Below are positions 42,522-53,373 of a stretch of 64,000 nucleotides of DNA, piece by piece (the first letter of the stretch is position 1; the number at the start of each line of letters is the position of its first letter). The notes under the pieces were generated by a model that worked only from the letters and a program-made list of their open reading frames with translations, made no database searches and was not told the origin of the DNA. Source of the stretch: Anomaloglossus baeobatrachus. Taxonomy: Eukaryota; Chordata; Amphibia; Anura; Aromobatidae. The stretch is from assembly GCF_048569485.1 (NCBI RefSeq), contig NC_134355.1, forward strand, positions 556,972,642 to 557,036,641. The letters are read 5' to 3'. Both the position numbers and the translations under genes were made by a program.

Positions 42522-43306
42522 TGTTAAATAATGGGTTTACGGCGACAACTGCATAGCCAGTATATAAATGATTGGAGCGAAGATAGGTCAAAAACATATT
42601 ATGAATTTATTCAGATAAGAGTTGGAGGGTTACAGTCATTAGAGAAAAATAACTGTCTTGGCTTGAGTTAATAGATGGATAGACAGATAGAAAAAATAAC
42701 AGTTCATATCTCTTACATCGCTGTAGTGTGTAAGCCGTCTCGGGATGGTCTGTAGATGGGTCCGTCTTTCTCCTGTCACCTTCTGCCTCTCCCTCCTTCT
42801 CCACTACCTTTGAAGTGTGGGCTTCTTTTATAACCCAAAACCCCTCCTCCTGATAGCCCTTATCTCTTTACATGGTAACACAAAAACTAACTATCCTTAT
42901 TTTAGGTTGAGCATTACATCATGTCACGTGGTACATTTTACCCACGAAATAAGTGTACCTGCGCACTAGAGACTTGTAACAAAACCTACTTCAACTTATT
43001 TATAAACCTTTGAAGCTCGCTGAACTTTGACCTTAGAGTAACAGTAAGACGTTTCTCATAGCTATTTCAGCTCTTAGCCCAACATTCCAAACAGAATATA
43101 GCTCTTCTTTGACAACTTTGACAAACAATGTCAGATGGCTTTGATGAACAACTAGCAGATGACTTTGGTTCTACAATGTCAAAAACCTTGGTTAGCATTT
43201 TCCAACTTACAGACTCTCCTTAAAGGGATGGGGCAATATACATACATTATATGAATGCATGTAATCCAGTCTATGAATCAAATCTCCATAAACTCACTAT
43301 TTTACA
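42522..43306 (-). repeat. 5' LTR of the endogenous retrovirus
   Basis: A 785-bp LTR nearly identical to 33,346-34,127, followed on the plus strand by the ACGAC duplication and the remaining arm of the host MITE. As the upstream LTR it would hold the viral promoter. Confidence 0.93.
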
Positions 43307-43429
43307 ACGACGCTTTTGCGATCGTTTATCGGCGCATCTAGGCTTTACACGTTGTGACATCGTTACTGGCGCCGATTTGACCCCTACGATATCGCAGTAG
43401 CGATGTCGCAGCGTGCAAAGTACCCCTAA

Positions 43430-43615
43430 TGCTTTTAGTCACATACGAAGTGTAATATTCAGCAATCCAAAGTTGCAGCCGCCTTACATACAAGGTTACA
43501 AAGCAGAAAGTTGTGCATGTGGGTGGCTGTGTCCATAAAAGTCACTGAGAGTCTGGAAATAATGTCAATACCATCCATTTAACTCAGTTGCAATCATAAC
43601 CAAAAATGATCCCTA
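43430..43615. other. no recognisable feature
   Basis: Short unassigned interval between the MITE and the Tc1 remnant. Confidence 0.5.
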
Positions 43616-43639
43616 ATGGTGTATGCCAAAGATGGAAGG

Positions 43640-43790
43640 TCATCTGTAATGGTGAACATGGCCAGGGGGACTGATGCTCAATGGTCCCTCTTCAGGAATC
43701 TGGAAATTGCACCCAAGGGTGAACCAGACTTGTGCAAGTCCACAATTCTCTTCCTTAGATCTTGGCTTATTTCTTTTGATTTTCCCATTG
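43640..43790 (-). pseudogene. Tc1 transposase N-terminal remnant
   Basis: The minus-strand translation MGKSKEISQDLRKRIVDLHK then SGSPLGAISRFLK matches the paired helix-turn-helix DNA-binding region at the start of Tc1 transposases. Only about 50 residues remain before the similarity decays. Not functional. Confidence 0.8.
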
Positions 43791-44056
43791 TGTGTTTCAG
43801 GTGTGCGTTAAAATACATCCACAGGTGCGTCTCTAATTAACTCAGATGTTGCTTATAAACCTAACATAATCTTCCAAAGACATGACATCATCATATGGGC
43901 TGTCCATTATTGTTTAAAGTCATAATACTCTTAGTGTATGTAAACTTTTAACTTTACAGAAAGTAATAAAAATGCCTTAAAACCTTCTCTCATTATTCTG
44001 GCATTTGGCAAATAGAAATTATTTTGGTTCCTAATTGACCTAAAACAGGAAAGGTT

Positions 44057-45570
44057 CAGCGTTAGAGCTTGAGAGAGACTATGCACAGCCTTGGGATCTG
44101 GTGGCATTGCTTCATACTAGGCAGGCTAATCTCCCAGTGAAAGTCAAGCACTCTTCCTTATTTAAAGACACGATTGCAGCGTGGAAGGCGTTGAGGAAAA
44201 ATTACAAACTTCCCCATAAAATATCCAAATACTTGCCTATATGGGGGAATCCAGAGTTTGTGCAGGGGACAAGCAATAAGCTGTTTGAAGAGTGGAAGGT
44301 GAGGGGTATAAGGACTGTTGCTCATCTCCTGCACACCTCAGAGCCTAGATGGTTGAGTAAAGACGAAATTATAGCGCAGTATGGCCTGCGGCCTAACCAA
44401 GTAATCCAATATGACCAAGTGAGATATAGTATTATGACTCAGTTGCATGATGTGACCCAGGAGGTAGTATTTAACTCTTTTGATTGTCTGGTAAAGAACT
44501 CAATAACTTCATCATCTATCTCTTTTCTTTATGGAGCCATACGTGATCTACTAATAGGACAGCACCCGGAAGGTTTATTTAAATCTTGGGAAAAACAATT
44601 TGAGGACCCGTCTATGGGGGTAAAAATTAGGGGAGGGTGGAATGCTCTTCGTAAATCAATTTTAAATGAGAATTGGCGAGAAACCCAATTTAGAATTATG
44701 CACAAGGCAATTTATGGTTTCAATCTCCCTCCATCAGCAACAAAGCCAGACAGGCTTACGTATTGCCCTAAGTGTAAGAGTAGTGGAACTGATCTCCTTC
44801 ACGGGTTGTGGTCCTGCCCCCATTTGAGTCCATTATGGTCACAGATCAAAAGTTGTATACAAAAGGTGTGGGGTCTTGAAGTTCGGCTCTCACCTGGGTT
44901 CGCTATTTTTCACCATTGGGAGGAGGGGAACGATACCAAAGGGAAGATGACTAACCCACCCAGACTTATGCATGTGATACTTCTGGCAGCCAAGAGAGCG
45001 ATACTAAAAAATTGGTTGGAGTCTAGGGTCCCCGCGATTGAAGAGATCTTGGGTCAGCTCATGCATCTTCTTGAAATAGAAGGATTGGATGCAGAGAGAA
45101 GGGCGGATAGAATACGACAGCACTTTACCAAATGGAAGAAATTCATACTGGCCTATTGTACTCGGGAGGAGATAGTCAGGATTATGTCACCTTTCAAAGA
45201 CACAGTCTGGTATCATACTGAAAAATTGAAGGGTACATTGGATGGCTTGGAGGTGGGGGAGGAAAGGCTGAAAGCTAACTAAATGGAGAGGGGGAAATAA
45301 CCGATTTGAGTGGGACTTCTTTATTGTATGTCATTACCATGTTCACAAGGGTTCAATGGGGGGAATGATAAGAATGATGGGTTAAGGGGTCGCTGCTTTC
45401 CTTTGCTTTGCTTTATCTTGCCATGTTACGGTTATTGATTTTAAAAATTGGTATGGAATTTGGGATGATCAAACATGACAATGTAATGTTGAATTTGCAA
45501 TGCTGAATTCGCTTATGCCAGTGTTATGTTATTGAAAAATTTGAATAAAAATATAGTTAAAAAAAAAAAA
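44057..45570 (+). mobile_element. 5'-truncated L1-type LINE with 12-bp target duplication
   Basis: The insertion is bounded by ACAGGAAAGGTT at 44,045-44,056 and 45,571-45,582. It ends in AATAAAAATATAG and a poly-A tail of about 13 bases, as expected for target-primed reverse transcription. The open frame reaches the very 5' edge, so the copy was truncated during insertion. It sits inside the Tc1 remnant, so it is younger than that element. Confidence 0.9.
44062..45282 (+). CDS. L1 ORF2 C-terminal fragment
   Basis: The frame is open from the truncation point (LELERDYAQPWDLVALLHTR) through 45,282, roughly 405 codons. It matches the region after reverse transcriptase in L1 ORF2. The hallmark is the cysteine-rich motif CPKCKSSGTDLLHGLWSCPH (about 240 residues in), followed by a helical, basic C-terminus. 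Endonuclease and polymerase domains are absent because of 5' truncation. The intact frame shows a recent insertion, but the fragment cannot retrotranspose by itself. The first in-frame start-like codon at 44,101 is GTG and is not a native start. Confidence 0.85.
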   Translation, partial: LELERDYAQPWDLVALLHTRQANLPVKVKHSSLFKDTIAAWKALRKNYKLPHKISKYLPIWGNPEFVQGTSNKLFEEWKVRGIRTVAHLLHTSEPRWLSKDEIIAQYGLRPNQVIQYDQVRYSIMTQLHDVTQEVVFNSFDCLVKNSITSSSISFLYGAIRDLLIGQHPEGLFKSWEKQFEDPSMGVKIRGGWNALRKSILNENWRETQFRIMHKAIYGFNLPPSATKPDRLTYCPKCKSSGTDLLHGLWSCPHLSPLWSQIKSCIQKVWGLEVRLSPGFAIFHHWEEGNDTKGKMTNPPRLMHVILLAAKRAILKNWLESRVPAIEEILGQLMHLLEIEGLDAERRADRIRQHFTKWKKFILAYCTREEIVRIMSPFKDTVWYHTEKLKGTLDGLEVGEERLKAN

Positions 45571-45666
45571 ACAGGAAAGGTTTATTCTGATTTCATGTCA
45601 GATAGTGAGAAAAACATTCATATGTGTCTTTTTAGATAGTGTATGTAATTGTCTGGTTTCAACTGT

Positions 45667-46291
45667 ATGTGGTGAGATGAGGAGTGACTTTGTCACCTTA
45701 CTGAGCTTTGTGACTCGATTGCAGGAACCTGATGGATTGTTTAATAACAGCCCTGGGGCCCCACAGCAAAGGGCAGGTTTCTATGTACATCTCTGAGTGG
45801 GTTGTAACAGAGGACCTCGGGACACATTTTTTTTCTAAAAATAGAATTGGAATGAAATGGAATAAATAATTTTTGACCACAAAAAAAGCAAACCAATATG
45901 TATCTATTGGAGGCACTGTTAGCCTCTCGTTGTGTAGGCTGCAGATTAGCTTTAGGCCTGTGACCTACAGAATGGTAGGGTGATGAACTGAAGACCAAAA
46001 AGAAAGCGCTCCACTGTGAAGTCCTAGTGATAAAAAACAGGGAATAGTAGATGGAATCTTCTCACCTAGTGGAGTTGAGCAGGTCAAACACAACTCTGAT
46101 GAGAGTAGTAGTGAAGTGCTAGTCCTCATAAAGACTGCTACTCAACTCGTTAAAGCCGTCAGAATGGCTCATTAAAACAATTGTAAGGCAAAAATATAAG
46201 AAAAACGTGGTGGGTGCTGTCAATAATTGTTGTTTTTATACAACTTCTCAACCTTGTCTCCATCGTGACAGTGCCCTCTGCAGAGCTCAGA
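45667..46291. other. no recognisable feature
   Basis: Non-coding DNA with no family signature that I can see. Confidence 0.5.
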
Positions 46292-46295
46292 TTAA

Positions 46296-47579
46296 CCCCT
46301 TCACGACCGGCCGATTTTTCGCTTTCCGTTTTTTTTTTTCGCCATTCTTTTTCTGAGAGACGTAACTTTTTTATTTTTCAGTCAATATGGTCATGTGAGG
46401 GCTCATTTTTTGCGGAACGAGCTGTACTTTTAAATGAAACCATCAGTTTTACCATATTGTGTACTAGAAAATGGCAAAAAAATTCCAAATGCTGAAAAAT
46501 TGCAAAAAAAGTGCGATAGCACTATGGTTTTTGAGATATTTTATTCACTGTGTTCACTATATGGTAAAACTGATATGTGGGTGTGATGCCTCAGGTCAGT
46601 GCGAGTTCGTAGACACCAAACATGTATAGGTTTACTTTTACATAAGGGGTTAAAAAAAAATCGGAAGTTTGTCCGAAAAAAGTGGCGCACGTTTTACGCC
46701 ATATTCCGTGACCCGTAGCGTTCTCATTTTTCGGGATCTTAGGCTCAATGACGGCTTATTTTTTGCGTCTCGAGCTGACGTTTTTAACGGTACCATTTTT
46801 GCGCAGATGCTACGTTTTGATCGCCTCTTATTGCATTTTGCGCAAACGTTGTGGCGACAAAAAAACGTCGTTTTGGCGTTTGGAATTTTTTTGCCGCTAC
46901 GCCGTTTACTGATCAGATTAATTGATTTTATATTTTGATAGATCGGGCGTTTCTGAACGCGGCGATACCAAATGTGTGTATATTTTTTATTTTTTTAACC
47001 CTTTAATTTTCAATGGGGCGAATGGGGGGTGATTTGAACTTTTAGGTTTTTTTGTTTTTTTTTAATTTTTTAAAACTTATTTTTTAACTTTTTTTTTTTA
47101 TTTTACTAGTCCCCCTAGGGGGCTATTGCGATCAGCATTCCGATCGCTCTGCAGTATCTGCTGATCACAGCTGGAAGGCTGTAAACAGCAGATACGCTGT
47201 CTTTCTCTTTTGCTGTGCCCCGGGCACAGCGAAAGTGAAACCAAGTCATGTGTAGTACAGGAGTCATCACATGACCCTGTGCTACCATGACAACTATCGG
47301 GAGTCACGTGATCGCGTCACGTGACTTCCGGTTTCGGGCGGTAAGTAAATGCTTACCGCAATCGCGCTTATAATGGCGCTGTCATGTATTGACAGCGCCA
47401 TATAAGGGGTTAATCGGCACGAGCAGATAACGATTCTGCTCGTGCCTAGCAGGCACACATCTCAGCTGTGAAAATCAGCTGAGATGTGTGCCGATCGCGG
47501 CATGCTGCCGCCGGAGGACCGCGGGCAGTAAGATTATGTCATTTAGGACGTAATTTTACGGCCCGCGGTCGTTAAGGGG
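46296..47579. mobile_element. 1.28-kb TTAA-flanked non-autonomous element
   Basis: Inverted ends CCCCTTCACGACCGGCCG and, in reverse complement, CCCCTTAACGACCGCGGG are flanked by TTAA at 46,292-46,295 and 47,580-47,583, suggesting piggyBac-type insertion. The T-rich interior has repeated CATTTTTTGCG / TATTTTTTGCG segments (about 46,405 and 46,757) and a palindrome AAAATCAGCTGAGATGTGTG near 47,475. No transposase. A decayed relative lies at about 50,385-50,990. Confidence 0.75.
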
Positions 47580-47583
47580 TTAA

Positions 47584-48055
47584 TTAACTAGCAAAATAGA
47601 AGCTAAGCTGTGATTGGTTGCTATTGGCAGCCTGATAAATCTCCAGGCAACAGAAAGCCCTCCCCCCTGACAGTATATATTAGCTCACACATACACATAT
47701 AGGCAGGTCATGTGACTGACAGCTGCCGTATTTCCTATGTGGTACATTTGTTGTTCTTGTAGTTTGGCTGCTTATTAATCAATTTTTATTTTTGAAGGAT
47801 AATCCCAGACTTGTGTGTGTTTAGGGTGATTATGTGGCGAGGTTGGTGTGTGTGTGGTGACATGTGTGCTGAGGGTGGTATATGTGTTCAAGCACGTGGT
47901 AGTGTGTGGCGCATTTTGTATGTGTGTTCATATCCCCGAGTGTGGTGAGTATCCCATGTCGGGGCCCCACCTTAGCAACTGTACGGTATATACTCTTTGG
48001 CACTATCGCTCTCATTTTTTAAGTCCCCCTTGTTCACATCTGGCAGCTGTCAATT
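47584..48055. other. no recognisable gene
   Basis: GT-rich non-coding DNA (about 47,810-47,950). Nothing identifiable. Confidence 0.45.
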
Positions 48056-48059
48056 TTCC

Positions 48060-48698
48060 CCCAACACTTTTCGTTTCACTTTTTCCCCATTATGTAGATA
48101 GGGGCAAAATTGATTGGTAAATTGGAACGCACAGGGTTAACATTTTGCCTCACAACATAGCACCTGGCGCTGCCCGGGATAGTAACTGTCTCTCTGTTTC
48201 TTTCCCATTCTCTGTCTATCTCCCCCTCTGTATATATCTCTCTGTCTTTCTCTAGCTCTTTGTCTGTCTGTCTGTCTCTTTCCCTGTCTATCTCTTTCTC
48301 CGTATGTCTCAATCTCTTTCTCCGTCTGTCTCAATCTCTTTCCCTGTCTGTCTCAATCTCTTTCCCTGTCTGTCTCAATCTCTTTCCCTGTCTGTCTGTG
48401 TATGTCTCTATCCCTGGCTGCATTGTCACACGCCAACATTCCATATAAGGGCGTGGCTGCACATTCTTCTGAAGTTTTGGCTGCACTGTGGCTCCCAGCT
48501 CCATTCGCTTTAATGGAGGCAGGTTTTTTGGCGAATAACTGTAAAGCGTGGGGTTAAAATTTCCCCTCGAAACATAGCCTATGACGCTCTCGGGGTCCAT
48601 ACGTGTGAGTGTGCAAAATTTTGTGGCTGTAGCTGCGACGGTGCGGATGCCAATCCCGGACACACACACACACACATTCAGCTTTATATATTAGATAT
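48060..48698 (-). mobile_element. rearranged Helitron copy, minus strand
   Basis: Read on the minus strand it starts TCTAATATATAAAGCTGAATG at 48,698 and contains CCGCACCGTCGC, CAAAATTTTGCACA and CTGCCTCCATTAA. These are in the same order as the 5' part of the Helitron at 57,632. It then runs into GA-rich repeats (about 48,185-48,415) and the 3'-type GACAGTTACTATCCCGGGC (about 48,170-48,188), but without the terminal CTAG. Beyond that, 48,060-48,165 looks like a second partial 5' segment, so the copy is chimeric or truncated. Confidence 0.65.
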
Positions 48699-48780
48699 AA
48701 TTGCCTTAGTCTGTCTGTCTGTCACACACACACACATTCAGCTTTATATATTAGATATATATATATATATATATATTTTT
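48699..48780. repeat. CA/TA simple repeats with a duplicated Helitron start
   Basis: ATTCAGCTTTATATATTAGA occurs twice (about 48,677 and 48,736), each preceded by a CA run. An (AT)n run lies at about 48,752-48,776. This is a tandem duplication of the Helitron 5' edge. Confidence 0.6.
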
Positions 48781-49054
48781 GCTTTGCAAGGGTGATGAAC
48801 AGGGTACTAACGTGTGAGCAGAGGACCATGGTGACATCATTGCGCCGGAACTCTAAAGTCCTGTGTGTACCCCAGCGCAATGATGTTGTGAAGGTCTAGG
48901 CTAAGAATCGTTTGTCCGGTATAATAATAAGATAATCTGTCCTTTGAATGTTTTATGTATTGCTTCTCAACATATACCTAATTGAAATATTAACGGAATG
49001 TATAACCAAAACAAATTAAGCTCAGGGCTAAGTAGAATAAGGTTTAGTTCATGA

Positions 49055-49215
49055 ATAAGTAACTGACATTCATGAATGGAAGAAATACTTATCTGTGGTT
49101 TCAGATAGGTAACTAGCATTCTTCTATTCATACAAGAATGCATATCTGTAGTTTCAAATAAGTAACTGACATTCATGAATAGAAGAGAATAAGTAACTGA
49201 CATTGTTCCATTCAT
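49055..49215. repeat. short tandem repeat, about 3 diverged units
   Basis: AAGTAACTGACATTCATGAA recurs in variant form three to four times with CTTATCTGTGGTTTC-type segments between. A degraded minisatellite. Confidence 0.55.
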
Positions 49216-49346
49216 AGACTCTCATCTAGGTCTAAACACACTTGAATGTTTTGCTAACGAATGTTGCTAAGACTGTTCAGACAAGGAATGAACTATGCCT
49301 AGATAGCTGGTTGGTTAAGAGATAACGTGGATGTATTGAGTAAGCA

Positions 49347-49347
<1 letters not shown>

Positions 49348-49409
<62 letters not shown>
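49348..49409. repeat. (AT)n microsatellite, about 31 repeats
   Basis: An uninterrupted alternating AT run. A 101-codon minus-strand open frame across it is repeat-derived. Confidence 0.95.
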
Positions 49410-49413
<4 letters not shown>

Positions 49414-49679
49414 CATATATGTTGACTACAAGGGTCAGAAGAGCACTGTGCTTCTCCCATATAGAGATATGTCTCTGTGTGGTCATTTCTTCTGATTCAT
49501 ATACATCTGCACAGTTCTGATATGGAATCCTCCTCCGAGACCCTGAGAGAGACCCGGAGGTCTTCCCCAACAATGTCACCACTATGATCCACCAGTGCCA
49601 TGACTCACAGTGGTGGAAGGATTCCCCAGGATCCAGAGTTAGGGGAATGTATGATGCTTGGCTTTTAAACTTAGTCAGT

Positions 49680-50240
49680 ACTTGTAGAGGGACTGTGAGG
49701 GCATCATACTATGTGTAAAATACACAATGTTTGAGAGCATTATACCATGTGGGGACTACTGTGAGAGATTATACTTCCATAGTTGAGGGAACCTATGGGG
49801 ATCATACTATGTGGGGGATTATATTGTGGGGGTCTGTTGAGAATTACACTGTGTAGGGAGGATCATAGTGTGTATGGGGATTATAGCATGTGGGGAGCTG
49901 TGGGGGTCATACTGTGTGTGGGGGGGATTATAGTGTGCGGGGATCATACTGTGTGGGGAGCTGTGGGGCATCATACTGTGTGTGGGGGGCTGTGGAACAT
50001 TACACTGTGTATGGGGAATCATATTCTTTGTGAGGGATTATATTTTGTGGGGGTATTATGGCGTGTGTGTAGCTATGTGAGATCATACTCTATGGGTCTC
50101 AGGGGTTCATATTGTGTGTGATGTAATCATACCGTGTGTGGGGAGATGTGGGGAATTATGCTTTGTCTAGGAGATCATAATTTGTGTGTGGTATCAAACT
50201 GTGTAGAGATTTTGGAAGAATCATATTGTGTGAGGGGCTG
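49680..50240. repeat. degenerate GT-rich minisatellite
   Basis: Units around ATCATACTGTGTGTGGGGAG and ATTATA...GTGGGG recur irregularly at about 25-35 bp. Open frames across it are repeat-derived. Confidence 0.65.
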
Positions 50241-50384
50241 TATGTTTATGTATTTTTTTTTTTTTAGTTGTGGCTCAATTTTCAAAATGTTCTTGTCTCC
50301 CATTGTACACGTTGAACATTATTGGTTGGCAATTGCAAAGGGAGCTGCCAGTAGCAGATTCTGATGATTTGCATGCCCAACTGC

Positions 50385-50990
50385 TATCAGCATGGCAGAA
50401 CATGGCTCAGACAACCACTGGCCCATTTTTCCCCACCTTCTCCCAACAGCCATATTTTTTATTTTTCTGTTAACATAACCATATGAGGGCTTGTTTTTTG
50501 TTCAAGCTACAGTTTTCAATGATCTTATTCATTTTTCCGTACAATGTACTGAAAAACTGCAAAAAAAAATTCCAACTGGAATGAAATGGAGAAAAATATG
50601 CAAGTTAACGCTTGTTTTTCGTTTGTTGATTGTCCAGGTCAGTCTCATTGCGGTGACACCAAACATGGATTGATTTTTTTTAAGTGATGACACAAAATTC
50701 TGAATAATAAAATAATAAAATAAATAATAATAAAATTAAAATAATTTCTTGGCTTTCCGTCATCATTTTCGAGACCCCTAGCATTTTTATTTTCCTGTTG
50801 ATGGGGCTGATTGAAGGATTGATTGTTGTATGCGCATTGAGCTGATGGGTTTTATTGACAACAATTTTGTATACATACCATGTTTTGATTGTTTACGATC
50901 ACATTTTTTTAGGCATGTGAGGTGACCAAAAAAATCAATTCTAACAATTTTATTTTTTTTCTCTTTACACTGTTTACAAAGGGGGTCAAT
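50385..50990 (+). repeat. decayed relative of the TTAA-flanked element at 46,296
   Basis: The order of motifs (TTTTTTATTTTTCTG, CATATGAGGGCTTGTTTTTTG, CCAACTGGAATGAAATGG, TGACACCAAACATG) parallels 46,360-46,620. Ends are lost and divergence is high, so it is an older insertion. Confidence 0.55.
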
Positions 50991-51077
50991 TAATTAATTC
51001 CACGGTTTAATATGTCAGACTTTTACGAACTTGGTGTCACTGGATATGTTTATTTACTTAGCTGCGCTGCCCTTCCC

Positions 51078-51480
51078 CCACCCAAGGTTCGGTGTTCGTA
51101 CCAAACACAGAATTTACAAAAAACAGAGTTCAAGTTCAAAGATCAGGTGTTTTACGTATGCAAATCACTTGTGTGAGCATCGCTGAGCTCGGGTACGCTC
51201 AGTGCTCAGCACAGTGTGAGCCGCTTGCAGTGTTTGATCAGCTCTCACTGGGGGTAACAACAGCATGATCGGATGTAGTGTGCACCCTCCCCCCTAAAAA
51301 AAAATAAATAAATGAAAAAACCCCGCCTACCCGCCCCTGGACGGGATCTGTTTATGACTAGCTGCATGTGGGCAGTGACCTGAACCATCCAGTGACCATC
51401 GGCGTTCAGGTCAAGTCCGGGTCCCAATCCAAACTTTTTCATATGTCCGGCTGCACCTGCCAAACCAAACTTCCATGGTT
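51078..51480 (+). repeat. interspersed repeat, copy A
   Basis: AGGTTCGGTGTTCGTACCAA, then AAAAACAGAGTTC, GTGTTTTACGTATGCAAA and GGAGCATCGCTG-like sequence match the reverse complement of 60,838-61,165. The element type is not identified. Confidence 0.6.
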
Positions 51481-53182
51481 CCGCTCATACTGGGAATCCT
51501 AAATTGCGGTGTGGGTGTGTTCTTTTTCTACTGTTCTTCCGCCTGCTTATGATTGGTCCACATCATACAGGGAGACGTACACATGAAAACTCTGATAACA
51601 CCTGCTTGGACTTGAACAATAATTAACTCATTAGGTGCAAAATACTTTGATTGCTAATATCTTGGCAACAGAAATTAAGAAAATAACAAAAAATGTTTTA
51701 ACCTGCTCTGCAGCGGCTAATAAATCGTGCATCCAGTTCAATATGAAAAATGTGGTGAAAAATCCTCTACAAGGCATAGACACAAGCCTCCTCATTATTC
51801 ACCATATGCTGCACTAAATAGGCAACAAATAATATAATAGTACCTCATGTAGAACATTATGTTTTCAGCACTCAATCGACCTCCCTTACCGACTTTTGGT
51901 CACATGCTGTGTTGTGTTTTCCTAAAAGACAATGGTTGGCAGAAGTCTAATTTAGTCAATGCTGACCCAAAACATTTGCAATATCAACAATTCGGATCAG
52001 AGGACATAGCACATGATTGTATTTTATCATGAAGTTCAAGTCTTTCTTTGTTGGGTTTGAGGAACTAAACACAAAAAGGGGTCAGTGAGAGTTCTCCATC
52101 ATACTTGTGCTGAACAAGGCTACCAGCGTCTACAGGTCCCAAATTCATTATGTTGTTATTGAATATTGGAGGTTTCTGTAAGGAACGTCCCATCTGACTC
52201 AGTGAAAATAGATATATGACAGTGAGATGAAAATACCACTCCAACTCATCCTATCAATATGTGTATCTGTGGGAGATGTATTGTAGAGATTAGTATTCGA
52301 CTATATTCACACATTTGTGTAAGTTTTACCACCTGGGAGAAGTTGAACAATTTTTTTCTCAGTTTCATCTTAGTGGCTTTGTTTTTTCTTCTCCATTTTT
52401 TTTTTTTTTTCACTGAAGCAGGTAGACAGGAAGATTTAACTTTTTTTTTTATCCATTGACTCTTAGCAATGGATTAATAAAAAGCCGATGAAGCTTTGAT
52501 GGATCTATGAAGCACACTTACTGTTTTCCATGTTTCATCCACGTCTCACAGATTCCCATAGACTTTAGTGGCCGAATCTGATCCGCAAACAGGATGAGAA
52601 TAGGACATCCTCTGAGCCTCGCATATTGGATACATGAATCTGTATTTAAAACTTGTGTGTGTTTGTATCAATGCAACTCTATGGATCAGTGTGCTGTCCG
52701 AGCAGTCCCCTCCCCCAGTGCATCAATGAGAGCAGGTCTACCATCAAGAATGGAAGTACTACTGAGGCCTGGCACACAAGATCCTGACACTGGCCGGCAT
52801 TAGGATGTTGTGTAGAGGGTGCATGGAAGTGAAAAGGACCCAAGACTGTGAGTATATATATTTCTTTTTTTCCCTAGTGTGGGTTCTGAATAGTTTTATG
52901 GGGTCTGTTTTGGGGTATAAACTAATTTTAGGGGGCTGATCTAAGGTCTGATTACAGTTAGTAGGTTTGGTCTATGGTCTCCACTATTGTTCTAATTTCC
53001 TGTCTTCAGTAGGACACCATTCCTGTTCCTTTCAGTTGTTTGGTTGCCTGGGGCAGTTGGAAGATTGAGCATGTGGGTACATCATTGGTTCATACAGGTT
53101 GCTCTCTGGTACTGCTATATGAAGAAGCTTTGCCTCTGCAGGGAGACTGAAATTCATTTCAGAGTGGCGTGATCAGGCTCTA
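51481..53182. other. no gene recognised
   Basis: Non-coding DNA with a T-rich run near 52,396. None of the short open frames has family features. Confidence 0.5.
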
Positions 53183-53373
53183 CGGCAGTGTTCCCCAACT
53201 CCAGTCCTTAAGTCCCACCAACAGGGCATGTTTCCAGGATTTCCTTAGTATTACACAGGTGTTAGAATCATCACCTGAGTAGGTAATTAAATTAACACCT
53301 ATGCAATACTAAGGAAATCCTGGAAACATGCTCTGGTGGTGTCTCTTGAGAACTGGAGTTGGGGAACTCTGCT
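53183..53373. mobile_element. palindromic MITE
   Basis: GTTCCCCAACTCCAGTCCT at the left pairs with AGAACTGGAGTTGGGGAAC at the right. The arms continue through CATGTTTCCAGGATTTCCTT and its complement, so nearly the whole 190 bp folds into one hairpin. Similar sequences are common in vertebrates. The superfamily is not assigned. Confidence 0.8.

Larger units (their letters stand above)
33346..43306 (-). mobile_element. endogenous retrovirus, epsilon-like, looks whole and young
   Basis: A 9.96-kb provirus lies on the minus strand. LTRs at 33,346-34,127 and 42,522-43,306 are nearly identical, differing at only about four places by eye, and are bounded by TG...CA. A 5-bp ACGAC duplication flanks it (33,341-33,345 and 43,307-43,311). 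In transcription order it has a 5' LTR, a leader of about 365 bp, gag, pol, env, a purine tract abutting the 3' LTR, and the 3' LTR. All three genes are long open frames; no break is apparent at this level. Pol and Env features and the single zinc knuckle in Gag suggest the epsilon/gamma side of the retroviruses, near walleye dermal sarcoma virus and Xen1-like amphibian elements. That placement is from memory of the families. The LTR similarity implies insertion within roughly the last million years or so, depending on the host rate. Confidence 0.93.
32896..43426. mobile_element. MITE of the CCAAT/GC-box-core family, copy 5, split by the endogenous retrovirus
   Basis: The two ends are perfect inverted repeats for at least 28 bp (GGGGTACTTTGCACGCTGCG, continuing to ACATCGCT). 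They are flanked by TAA at 32,893-32,895 and 43,427-43,429. The left piece (32,896-33,345) holds the family core at about 33,125-33,178; the right piece is 43,307-43,426. Without the retrovirus the MITE is about 565 bp, the same size as its siblings. The perfect termini suggest it was itself fairly young when hit. Confidence 0.9.
43616..45666 (-). mobile_element. Tc1/mariner remnant, minus strand, split by an L1
   Basis: The terminal sequence reads TAGTGTATGTAATTGTCTGG then TTTCAACTGTA at 45,636-45,666, the reverse complement of the common Tc1 end CAGTTGAAACC. On the minus strand the left part encodes a Tc1 transposase N-terminus. Sequence on the two sides of the L1 joins at ACAGGAAAGGTT. The far inverted repeat and the catalytic part of the gene are not seen, so the copy is truncated. 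Confidence 0.75.
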
